Positions 1-4,827 are shown, numbered from the stretch's first letter. The stretch: DNA of 7,180 bases from Spirochaetaceae bacterium (GCA_031290205.1 JAITNZ010000214.1:1-7180); one strand, 5' to 3'. The notes: a model not told the origin generated them from the letters alone. Numbers and translations: made by a program.

Positions 1-58
1 TCCCCTGCATTTTACCGTTTTTTACGTTATTTTCATTACCACACTTTCTACATACCAT
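1..58 (-). CDS. Zinc-ribbon protein, N-terminal fragment; probable IS1-family transposase (InsA-like)
   Basis: Only the first 19 codons are inside the window; the gene runs off the left edge. The visible residues begin MVCRKCGNENNVKNGK, with a Cys-x2-Cys knuckle at residues 3 and 6 followed by a V-K-N-G-K stretch. This matches the usual opening of IS1-type InsA proteins and other transposase zinc ribbons, which continue with G-x-Q-R-Y-x-C-x-x-C. The ATG at 58 is chosen because a GGAGGG ribosome binding site (66-71, complement) sits 7 bases upstream and a promoter lies just beyond it. The second Cys pair and the catalytic part are not visible, so another small zinc-ribbon protein remains possible. 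Confidence 0.55.
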   Translation of the reverse strand, partial: MVCRKCGNENNVKNGKMQG

Positions 59-80
59 CTTTTTACCCTCCGTATGAGAA

Positions 81-109
81 ATCGTATCATATTGTCATTG
101 TTTGTGCAA
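81..109 (-). promoter_or_regulatory. Probable sigma-70 promoter of the left-edge zinc-ribbon gene
   Basis: On the minus strand a TTGCAC box (104-109) and a TACGAT box (81-86) are separated by 17 bases. Transcription would start near 74, a few bases before the GGAGGG ribosome binding site. In IS1 the transposase promoter overlaps the terminal inverted repeat; the -35 box here would likewise lie close to the proposed element end near 128. Confidence 0.45.
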
Positions 110-178
110 CACTCTCAAATATAACACCTCTACAGATGTTGGAATTTAGTATTGATGAATACAAGTATTTTGTAATGA

Positions 179-243
179 GTAAAAACTCACGTTTTTGCCA
201 GAAAATTCTCGTTTTTAAGCCAAAAACCGTGTAAAAACTCACG
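179..243. repeat. Direct repeat and phased A/T-tract block (predicted curved DNA)
   Basis: GTAAAAACTCACG occurs exactly at 179-191 and 231-243. Between and within the copies are six A/T-tracts: AAAAA 181-185, TTTTT 192-196, AAAATT 202-207, TTTTT 212-216, AAAAA 222-226 and AAAAA 233-237. Their centres are 9.5 to 11 bases apart, one helical turn each, the classical pattern of intrinsically bent DNA. Short hairpins AAAAAC/GTTTTT (181-196), GTTTTT/AAAAAC (211-227) and CCGTG/CACGG (227-244) overlap it. A protein-binding or transposition-target role is inference. Confidence 0.6.
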
Positions 244-350
244 GGTTGGGAATCTCGGTCACCGGGCTTGCCTAAGCGCGTGCAATTTATTTTTCGTGGT
301 AAATTTCCAAAAGTGTGAAATACTATATTGTTGACGAGGGGGGCGTTAAG

Positions 351-512
351 GGGGGCAAGAGCCCCCGCAGAGGGCGCACAGGCTCACCTAAAGGTGAACC
401 TGCATTGTCGCATAGTGTTAGGGTGTCCTGCGCCACGCCATGAACGATTAACCGCAACAACGCCCTTGCAGGCGCGTTCATGGGGCGGGGTAGCGCGCAA
501 CAACGTGCGCGC
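351..512 (-). other. GC-rich cluster of hairpins, possible structured RNA
   Basis: Four inverted repeats follow each other: GGGGGC/GCCCCC (351-356 and 361-366); an 11-bp arm pair 379-389/392-402 whose single mismatch becomes a G-U wobble when the minus strand is transcribed; arms 431-446/475-490 matching at 13 of 16 positions, enclosing a smaller CGCC/GGCG stem (461-464/471-474); and GCGCGCA/TGCGCGC (493-499/506-512). The wobble favours minus-strand RNA, the direction of the upstream dehydratase operon. No U-run follows these stems, so they are not typical terminators. Function is unknown. Confidence 0.45.
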
Positions 513-514
513 GT

Positions 515-532
515 AGGGGGATACTTCCCCCT
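515..532 (-). other. Hairpin directly after the dehydratase gene
   Basis: Perfect 7-bp stem AGGGGGA (515-521) / TCCCCCT (526-532) with a 4-base loop, starting 13 bases after the stop codon of the dehydratase. It is placed where a terminator or mRNA-stabilising hairpin would be, but no T-run follows on the minus strand, so intrinsic termination is doubtful. Confidence 0.4.
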
Positions 533-545
533 CCTCCCCTTTTCT

Positions 546-2045
546 CTATTCCCCATCCCCCATCTTCGCTTCAGCCAACAATGAGCGCAGGAGCGCTGCG
601 TTGCGGTAGTCCTCGCTTTTTGCAGGGTTGAAGGTGCAGATGGGGCGGAGTTTTTCCATGAGCGCGAGGATGTCGATTTCGGCATGATCGAAAGGGAGGA
701 GCCGGTCGCGGTTCTTTTCGATTTTTAAGATTTTGTGTTGTTTGGTGTGGACGGGGGTTTCGTCAGCCGACCAGAGATTTTCGGTAAGTTTTTCGCCTGG
801 ACGCAAGCCGATGGTTTCAATCTTGATGTCGATTTCGGGCTCGTAGCCATAGAAGCGTATCATCTGCTCCGCCATATCCCTGATACGGATCGGCTCACCC
901 ATATCCAGAACATAGAGGGCGCCGTTTTCGCCGACGCCGCCGGCTTTCAACACGAGGGCGCAGGCTTCGGGAATTGTCATAAACCAGCGCCTCATCTGCG
1001 AATGAGTGATCGTGAGCGGTCCCCCTTTCTCAATCTGTTTCTGAAAGAGGGGGAGGATCGAGCCGCGCGAGCCGAGCACGTTACCGAAGCGCACCGCCAT
1101 AAATTGCTGTTCGCCGCTGTCGGCAAATTTCTTTGCCGTAAGCAGTACCAGTTTTTCGGCAAGCAGTTTTGAGGCGCCGTAGACCGAGACCGGCTCGACG
1201 GCTTTATCCGTCGTGATAAAGACAAAACGTTTAACGCCATTGCTGATTGCCGCGTTCAACATATTTTCCGTCCCGAAAAGATTATTTTCGATAGCGGCGA
1301 CGGGATTTTCCTCCATCAACGGCACATGCTTGTAGGCGGCGGTGTGGAATATCGCATCCGCCTTGAGCTGCCCCAAAATATAATTCGTGTAAGCAGCATC
1401 CTTGATGTCGCCGATCACCGGCACGATAGCGGTTTTTTCGCCGACACCCTCGTCCCGTAGCGTCCTCAGCTCGCGGTCAATCTGATAAATTGAATTTTCG
1501 CCGTGCCCGAACAGGTAGAGCCGTTCGACCGCGCCGCTAAGGAGCTGGCGGCAGAGCTCGCTGCCTATCGAGCCGCCGGCGCCGGTTACCAGCACGCGCT
1601 TTCCCTTCAGGTAGCCTATGCTTTCTTTAAGGTTGATAGCGACCGGCGTCCGTCCCAAGAGGTCTTGCGGGTCTATCGAGCGCGTTTGTATGAGGTGCGC
1701 CGAGCCGTCGATTATTTCTGAGACTGAGGGGAGGATGCGAATGCGGTCGAAGCCCGCCGTTTTCAGGATAGCATAGAGCTCGTTGAGGTATTCGCCCGAG
1801 ACGCCCGGCATTGCGATGACCGCTTCGTCGGCGCTTTTCATGCGTAGGAGCCGCGCGACGTTTCGGATTGGACCCAGCACGGGAATCCCGTCGATATCCT
1901 GCCCGATTTTTTCTTTGTCGTCATCGAGGAAGGCGACGACATCGCCTAAAACTGCTTTGGTTTTAAATTCAGCCGCCAGCGTCCGTCCGGCAAAACCGGC
2001 GCCAATAATGTATAAACGACGGCTTTTCTTTTTTGTTCCTGCCAT
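546..2045 (-). CDS. CapD/FlaA1-like nucleotide-sugar dehydratase/epimerase (polysaccharide biosynthesis protein), soluble form
   Basis: A 499-residue protein with two nucleotide-binding folds. Residues 11-125 form a CoA-binding/Rossmann-like domain with GAGFAG at 15-20. Residues 149-430 form the extended short-chain dehydrogenase domain with GAGGSIG at 155-161, TTDKAVEP at 278-285 and a Y-x3-K pair at Y289/K293, then RFGNVLGSRGSI and LRPGEKL. The family normally converts UDP-GlcNAc or a related sugar nucleotide to a 4-keto-6-deoxy intermediate for glycans; the exact substrate cannot be read here. Long CapD/WbpM/PglF proteins begin with about four membrane helices; this one starts directly at the first Rossmann domain, so it should be cytosolic. 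It starts one base after the stop of the NusG-like gene, implying co-transcription and probably translational coupling. Confidence 0.9.
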   Translation of the reverse strand: MAGTKKKSRRLYIIGAGFAGRTLAAEFKTKAVLGDVVAFLDDDKEKIGQDIDGIPVLGPIRNVARLLRMKSADEAVIAMPGVSGEYLNELYAILKTAGFDRIRILPSVSEIIDGSAHLIQTRSIDPQDLLGRTPVAINLKESIGYLKGKRVLVTGAGGSIGSELCRQLLSGAVERLYLFGHGENSIYQIDRELRTLRDEGVGEKTAIVPVIGDIKDAAYTNYILGQLKADAIFHTAAYKHVPLMEENPVAAIENNLFGTENMLNAAISNGVKRFVFITTDKAVEPVSVYGASKLLAEKLVLLTAKKFADSGEQQFMAVRFGNVLGSRGSILPLFQKQIEKGGPLTITHSQMRRWFMTIPEACALVLKAGGVGENGALYVLDMGEPIRIRDMAEQMIRFYGYEPEIDIKIETIGLRPGEKLTENLWSADETPVHTKQHKILKIEKNRDRLLPFDHAEIDILALMEKLRPICTFNPAKSEDYRNAALLRSLLAEAKMGDGE

Positions 2046-2046
2046 A

Positions 2047-2592
2047 TTATGCCTTGTTTGGATCCATCGCCTTATTCGGATCCATCACTTCAAAAGCTAG
2101 GTCAACAAGATATGCCTCGCCATAGAGGTCGAGTTTAATTTTCGCCCGCCCTTTCCGCTTATCAACCTTGACAATATTCCCTTCCAGCCCCTTCAACGGA
2201 CCCTGTCGAACCACGATCCGGTCATGTTCGTTAAAGTAGACCTTCGAGACACCAGCAACGGGACCCGTCCTCTTGATAAAATGGAGGATTAGCTCCAAAT
2301 CCCGCCCGTCAAGCGGCGTAACATCCTGATTCGACCGCAAAAATCGGGCAAAGCCGTCCGTCCGCCGTAGTGCCCAGTGGTATGTTTCGATACGCTCGGT
2401 GTCGTCAATTTCGATAAAGACATAACCGGGGAAGATGCTCAAATTTTTGCGGATTAGCTTTTCTTTGTGTCGCTCCCGCAGCTCCCTTTTGGGAAAATAG
2501 ATAGGAAATTGCATGCTGGGGTTGAGCGCGTGGAACAGTTTGATAAACCGGTCCTCCGCTCTGGTTTTGACCTGCACCGCGTAGTATTTCAT
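2047..2592 (-). CDS. loaP: NusG-family specialised transcription antiterminator (LoaP/RfaH/UpxY type)
   Basis: A 181-residue protein. Residues 1-105 fit the NusG N-terminal domain: YYAVQVKTRAEDRF at the start, FPGYVFIEI at 54-62 and a GFARFLRSN segment at 80-88. Residues 120-160 fit a KOW domain (DRIVVRQGPLKGLEGNIVKV). NusG paralogues of this kind bind RNA polymerase and let it read through long operons, typically for polysaccharide or secondary-metabolite synthesis. The dehydratase gene immediately downstream supports a surface-glycan role. The LoaP label rather than generic NusG rests on the context and sequence feel and is less certain than the family. It starts directly after the glycosylase stop codon (TAGATG) without a clear ribosome binding site, so coupled translation is likely. 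The C-terminus ends in a duplicated hexapeptide. Confidence 0.85.
   Translation of the reverse strand: MKYYAVQVKTRAEDRFIKLFHALNPSMQFPIYFPKRELRERHKEKLIRKNLSIFPGYVFIEIDDTERIETYHWALRRTDGFARFLRSNQDVTPLDGRDLELILHFIKRTGPVAGVSKVYFNEHDRIVVRQGPLKGLEGNIVKVDKRKGRAKIKLDLYGEAYLVDLAFEVMDPNKAMDPNKA
2050..2085 (-). repeat. Tandem 18-bp coding repeat (MDPNKA twice) at the NusG-like C-terminus
   Basis: The last twelve codons before the stop encode MDPNKA-MDPNKA. The two 18-bp units (2068-2085 and 2050-2067) differ at three bases, all synonymous third positions (CCG/CCA, AAT/AAC, GCG/GCA). The repeat lies outside the KOW domain. Confidence 0.9.
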
Positions 2593-3372
2593 CTATATCT
2601 TTCGTGCCGCGCGCAATGCGCCGGTCTCCGCTTCGTATTGGGGGTTCAATTCGGCAAGCCGTCGGCAGAGAGACTTCATATCTTCCCACGCAAACTTTTT
2701 TTGATTCGGGTCGCGTAGGAGATAGCTTGGATGAAAAGTCGGGAGGAGGGGGATGCCCCGAAATGATTTCCAGATGCCGCGCAGCCGCGTAATCCCTTCA
2801 CCCGTTTGCAGGAGGTTCGCGGTGGATGTCCGCCCCGCGCTAAGGATTAAGAGCGGCTGTAAGAGGTCTATCTGGCGTTCAAGAAACCTCATGCAGAGGC
2901 GCGTTTCATCGCTTTCGGGGTCGCGGTTACCCGGCGGGCGGCACTTGACGATGTTGGCAATAAAACAATTTTTACTGCGGGAAAGCCCTATACTTGCGAG
3001 CATTTCGTCGAGTTTCTGCCCCGCGGGACCAACGAAGGGTCTCCCGCTGGCGTCTTCGTCGGCGCCCGGTCCCTCGCCGACCACCAAAACTAACGGATGG
3101 GGGACGCCTTCACCGGGCACGGCGTTTTTCCGCCCTGCCCCCAGTTTGCAAGCTGAGCAGGCGCAGACATCTTTGGCGATCTTTTCTAGCGAATCATTGT
3201 TATTTTTGGGAGTGGAGGGGGGTGAGGAATTGGGTGCGGGGAAATTTTCTGTCGTCCCCTCGGCATCGTCCTCGAAATCATATACGGCGCCTTTAGCGCA
3301 GAAACCGGTCGAGAGCGAGGCGGCGGCAAGGTCAAAAAAGAGCGCGAGGGCGTTTTTCACAGGTTTTTTCAT
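2593..3372 (-). CDS. Uracil-DNA glycosylase, family 4 (iron-sulphur type)
   Basis: A 259-residue protein that should remove uracil from DNA as the first step of base excision repair. Family 4 marks are visible: Cys72-x2-Cys75 and Cys144-x15-Cys160 as 4Fe-4S ligands, the active-site block GEGPGADEDASGRPFVGPAG at 99-118, NIVKCRPPGNRDP at 140-152 and HPSYLLR at 214-220. The first 60 residues are a variable, Pro/Asn/Ser-rich extension not needed for catalysis, as in several bacterial members. The ATG at 3372 has no strong ribosome binding site; a later start is possible but would have to lie before Cys72. The gene begins 34 bases after tRNA-Ser(GGA) and abuts the NusG-like gene, so it probably shares the tRNA promoter. 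Confidence 0.92.
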   Translation of the reverse strand: MKKPVKNALALFFDLAAASLSTGFCAKGAVYDFEDDAEGTTENFPAPNSSPPSTPKNNNDSLEKIAKDVCACSACKLGAGRKNAVPGEGVPHPLVLVVGEGPGADEDASGRPFVGPAGQKLDEMLASIGLSRSKNCFIANIVKCRPPGNRDPESDETRLCMRFLERQIDLLQPLLILSAGRTSTANLLQTGEGITRLRGIWKSFRGIPLLPTFHPSYLLRDPNQKKFAWEDMKSLCRRLAELNPQYEAETGALRAARKI

Positions 3373-3406
3373 ACTGAAGCATCGTAATCGTCAAAATCAA
3401 AAAATT

Positions 3407-3493
3407 CGGAGAGAGAGGGATTCGAACCCTCGGTGCCCTTCCGAGCACACACGACTTCCAATCGTGCGCCTTCGACCACTCGGCCATCTCTCC
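3407..3493 (-). tRNA. tRNA-Ser(GGA)
   Basis: On the minus strand GGAGAGA (3487-3493) pairs with TCTCTCC (3408-3414), with discriminator G at 3407. The T-arm GAGGG-TTCGAAT-CCCTC, the anticodon arm CACGA-TTGGAAG-TCGTG with anticodon GGA, and a long variable arm (GTGC/GCAC) identify a class II serine tRNA reading UCC/UCU. The 3' CCA is not encoded. Confidence 0.95.
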
Positions 3494-3504
3494 CTCTTCG
3501 CGTT

Positions 3505-3522
3505 CGGAGCAGGGGGGATTCG
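3505..3522 (-). repeat. 18-bp copy of the tRNA-Ser(CGA) 3' end
   Basis: CGGAGCAGGGGGGATTCG at 3505-3522 is identical, in the same orientation, to 3650-3667, which is the discriminator, acceptor strand and T-stem/T-loop of tRNA-Ser(CGA). The copy lies 11 bases from the 5' end of tRNA-Ser(GGA). It resembles an attachment-site duplication left by an integrating element, or a remnant of a lost third tRNA. Confidence 0.85.
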
Positions 3523-3577
3523 GCTTTCGGCGCTCGACATCGTGTCTCACGCCTACAGCCCGCCTCAGCCCCCTTAC

Positions 3578-3595
3578 GGCGCCATCCATGGCGCC
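3578..3595. repeat. 8-bp perfect inverted repeat between the tRNA genes
   Basis: GGCGCCAT (3578-3585), a 2-base gap, then ATGGCGCC (3588-3595). The spacer is too short for a full hairpin loop, so the last pairs would open. It could mark processing of the tRNA transcript or bind a dimeric protein; nothing in the sequence decides. Confidence 0.6.
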
Positions 3596-3612
3596 TCTTC
3601 TTCCCGCAGGTC

Positions 3613-3644
3613 AGCGGGGGCTTCGGTTCGAATCCCCCCCCGCT
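3613..3644. repeat. Hairpin with tRNA T-arm-like loop
   Basis: AGCGGGGG (3613-3620) pairs with CCCCCGCT (3637-3644); inside, TTCG (3622-3625) pairs with CGAA (3629-3632). The plus strand reads GGTTCGAATCCCCCC, which looks like the T-loop and acceptor side of a tRNA, but the T-stem pairs only at its two loop-proximal positions. It ends 5 bases from the 3' end of tRNA-Ser(CGA). A degraded tRNA fragment in the opposite orientation is one explanation. Confidence 0.5.
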
Positions 3645-3649
3645 ACTTA

Positions 3650-3736
3650 CGGAGCAGGGGGGATTCGAACCCCCGGAACCCTTGCGAGTTCAATGGTTTT
3701 CGAAACCATCTCCTTCAACCGCTCGGACACCGCTCC
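3650..3736 (-). tRNA. tRNA-Ser(CGA)
   Basis: On the minus strand GGAGCGG (3730-3736) pairs with CTGCTCC (3651-3657) including one G-T wobble; discriminator G at 3650. The T-arm is GGGGG-TTCGAAT-CCCCC, the anticodon loop TTCGAAA carries anticodon CGA for UCG codons, and a long variable arm (GAAC/GTTC) is present. No CCA is encoded. It is the first gene after the promoter at 3754-3782. Confidence 0.95.
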
Positions 3737-3753
3737 AGAAATCAGCTAAGGAC

Positions 3754-3782
3754 AATTTATCAGAAAAAACAGTTCCAGTCAA
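3754..3782 (-). promoter_or_regulatory. Sigma-70 promoter of the tRNA-Ser / glycosylase / antiterminator / dehydratase unit
   Basis: Minus-strand TTGACT (3777-3782), 17-base spacer, TAAATT (3754-3759). The start point would be about 10 bases before the 5' end of tRNA-Ser(CGA). No other obvious promoter precedes the glycosylase gene, so the protein genes may be read through from the tRNAs. Confidence 0.65.
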
Positions 3783-3855
3783 TACAGCAAAACGCGCGTA
3801 CCTGAGGACGCTTTCCCCCTGCTCATGTGGGGAGGGCTTCCCGACGAGAATGAAG

Positions 3856-3936
3856 AAATTGTCCACAGATAGACACAGATACACACAGATGAAGAAAATT
3901 GCGGAATGAAAATCTGTGGCTATCTGTGGACAATTT
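3856..3936. repeat. Long inverted repeat, CACAGAT family
   Basis: Arms 3856-3880 and 3912-3936 are complementary at 24 of 25 positions with a 31-base spacer. The left arm and adjoining spacer are built from CACAGAT repeated every 10 bases (3864, 3874, 3884). It does not end in a T-run and lies in non-coding DNA between divergent transcription units. From memory, similar CACAGAT arrays are scattered in many environmental bacterial genomes; their role is not known to me. Confidence 0.85.
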
Positions 3937-3945
3937 GAAAATGCT

Positions 3946-4158
3946 AATGCTGACAGCAATTACGAATTCGAAAATTAACCACGAACGGCACGAACCACAC
4001 GAACAAATTGCGCACAATTCTTATGATTTATGCCTTGTTTATCACCATTATTCATTTCCTTTTTCGTCTTCCGTTCGTGTTGTTCGTGAGGTTCGAGGTT
4101 GAAATTTTCTTAATTCCTCATACGTGGTTGAATTCTGAACTGCTGAAATGCTGACAGC
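3946..4158. repeat. 12-bp direct repeat flanking the CACGAAC inverted repeat
   Basis: AATGCTGACAGC occurs at 3946-3957 and 4147-4158, bracketing the whole CACGAAC repeat. It could be a target duplication of a small non-autonomous element, although the copies are not flush with the inverted-repeat ends (12 and 37 bases away), which weakens that reading. Confidence 0.5.
3970..4109. repeat. Long imperfect inverted repeat, CACGAAC family
   Basis: Core arms 3977-4004 and 4073-4100 match at 24 of 28 positions; flanking GAAAATT / AATTTTC extends them to 3970 and 4109 with a two-base gap. The left arm carries CACGAAC units about every 9 bases. The 68-base spacer is AT-rich with no gene. It has the same architecture as the neighbouring CACAGAT repeat, but a different unit and period. 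Confidence 0.8.
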
Positions 4159-4163
4159 GGCTG

Positions 4164-4192
4164 TTGACATATTTTAAGGCTAAAATTACAAT
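4164..4192 (+). promoter_or_regulatory. Strong sigma-70 promoter of the DUF6398 gene
   Basis: TTGACA (4164-4169), a 17-base spacer, TACAAT (4187-4192): perfect -35, one mismatch in -10. The predicted start near 4199 leaves a leader of about 25 bases before the ATG at 4225. Confidence 0.8.
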
Positions 4193-4213
4193 GAGTAAAC
4201 TTTCTATGAACGC

Positions 4214-4222
4214 AGGGAGGAG
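4214..4222 (+). promoter_or_regulatory. Ribosome binding site of the DUF6398 gene
   Basis: AGGGAGGAG at 4214-4222 lies just before the ATG at 4225. It contains GGAGG with a spacing of 4 to 5 bases and fixes this start. Confidence 0.8.
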
Positions 4223-4224
4223 AC

Positions 4225-4731
4225 ATGACAAAACAAGATATTAAAAAAATAGAGACGGAATTAGCGGCTATGCTAAAAGAATTTTGCGAGAACTATCTTG
4301 ATAATGAATATGCTGTGCTTTGTGAAAAATTGGTAAAAAAAATGGGAAGAAAAAAAGTTGTGCCTTTTATGAGTGGGCAATTGAATATATGGGCAGCCGC
4401 TATTGTGCATGCGCTTGGATCAATAAATTTTTTGTTTGACAAATCATTCGAGCCATATATTACCCTAGATACGATAAATGGGTATTTTGGAACAAAACAA
4501 GCAACGGTAACAAACAAATCGAAACAGATAAGGGATATGTTTAAGTTGGATTGTTTTAATAATGACTTTTCAATACAACGTATGATAGAAAGTAATCCGT
4601 TTAATAAAATGGTTATGGTAGACGGGATGATTGTATCGATAGACACATTACCAGAAAATTTACAAGAACTGGTAAAAAACGCCCGAAAGCTCGGGAAAGA
4701 TATCGAATTTTCAACAAGACAGAGCGAATAA
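4225..4731 (+). CDS. DUF6398 domain-containing protein
   Basis: A 168-residue protein of unknown function. I recognise the DUF6398 pattern from FCxxYLDNEYAxLCEKLV (20-37), the G-x4-WAAAIVHALGSINFLFD block (51-72) and YITLDTINGYFGTKQATVTNKSKQIRDMF (78-106), whose last part resembles a helix-turn-helix (inference). There is no signal peptide or membrane segment. The C-terminal 50 residues are charged and probably a short appendage; some relatives carry a SEC-C zinc motif, and none is seen here. The gene has its own promoter and strong ribosome binding site, stands alone on the plus strand between two minus-strand operons, and is visibly richer in A/T (many AAA, AAT, ATA codons) than its neighbours, with repeats on both sides. 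This fits an accessory gene gained by transfer. Confidence 0.8.
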   Translation: MTKQDIKKIETELAAMLKEFCENYLDNEYAVLCEKLVKKMGRKKVVPFMSGQLNIWAAAIVHALGSINFLFDKSFEPYITLDTINGYFGTKQATVTNKSKQIRDMFKLDCFNNDFSIQRMIESNPFNKMVMVDGMIVSIDTLPENLQELVKNARKLGKDIEFSTRQSE

Positions 4732-4776
4732 GAGTTTTCGCAAAAAGCGTGCCGCTTGCCCCCCCAACGCCTCCTG

Positions 4777-4827
4777 CGAGAATCGCCCATCTCTTAGTAA
4801 AGGCAATGCTGTAAGCGCCTCTGGCGG
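4777..4827. repeat. Divergent third copy of the 67-69 bp repeat
   Basis: This stretch aligns with the second half of the tandem units at 5208-5343: GAATCGCCC, then AAAGGCAATGCTGTAAGCGC, then CTCTGGCG. The AAGGG arm of the first hairpin is missing; the second hairpin (CGCC-TCT-GGCG) is kept. Together with the tandem pair it brackets the degenerate gene at 4837-5142. Confidence 0.75.

Larger units (their letters stand above)
1..128 (-). mobile_element. Partial insertion sequence, IS1-like (inferred)
   Basis: The element is inferred from the zinc-ribbon transposase start and its compact leader. Read on the minus strand, GGTGTTA begins at 128, resembling the GGT(g/a)-type termini of IS1-family elements, and lies 70 bases before the ATG (insA of IS1 starts roughly 55 bases from its end). 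The other end and any target duplication are outside the window, so the boundary at 128 is a guess. The element lies downstream of the dehydratase gene, where a polysaccharide operon might otherwise continue. Confidence 0.35.
129..545. other. Intergenic region without a convincing gene
   Basis: No reading frame here has protein-like composition together with a ribosome binding site. The left half (129-320) is AT-rich and carries the phased A/T-tracts and a 13-bp direct repeat. The right half (about 330-545) is G/C-rich and full of short inverted repeats. On the minus strand it lies immediately after the dehydratase stop codon, so it would be an untranslated 3' region or a leader for whatever follows to the left. 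Confidence 0.6.

Noticed and set aside
481..498. GGGGCGGGGTAGCGCG, resembling the ops/JUMPstart core recognised by RfaH
   Set aside because: It lies on the plus strand, antisense to the dehydratase operon, has inserted bases relative to the core, and is explained by the local inverted repeats.
323..685. Minus-strand frame of about 120 codons overlapping the dehydratase end and the hairpin block
   Set aside because: It overlaps the well-supported dehydratase in another frame, has biased Pro/Arg/Leu composition from GC-rich repeats, and lacks a convincing start.
2753..3805. Long plus-strand open frame of about 350 codons
   Set aside because: It runs antisense through the uracil-DNA glycosylase and across both tRNA genes; it is a shadow of the real genes.
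3433..4102. Several short frames across the tRNA and inverted-repeat region
   Set aside because: Their sequence derives from tRNAs and CACAGAT/CACGAAC repeats, without ribosome binding sites or protein-like composition.
4735..4756. Possible terminator right after the DUF6398 stop (CGC-AAAAA-GCG)
   Set aside because: The stem is only 3 bp and no T-run follows; the stronger terminator is at 5157-5185.
4293..4790. Minus-strand frame of about 165 codons opposite the DUF6398 gene
   Set aside because: It is antisense to a gene with its own promoter, ribosome binding site and recognisable domain.
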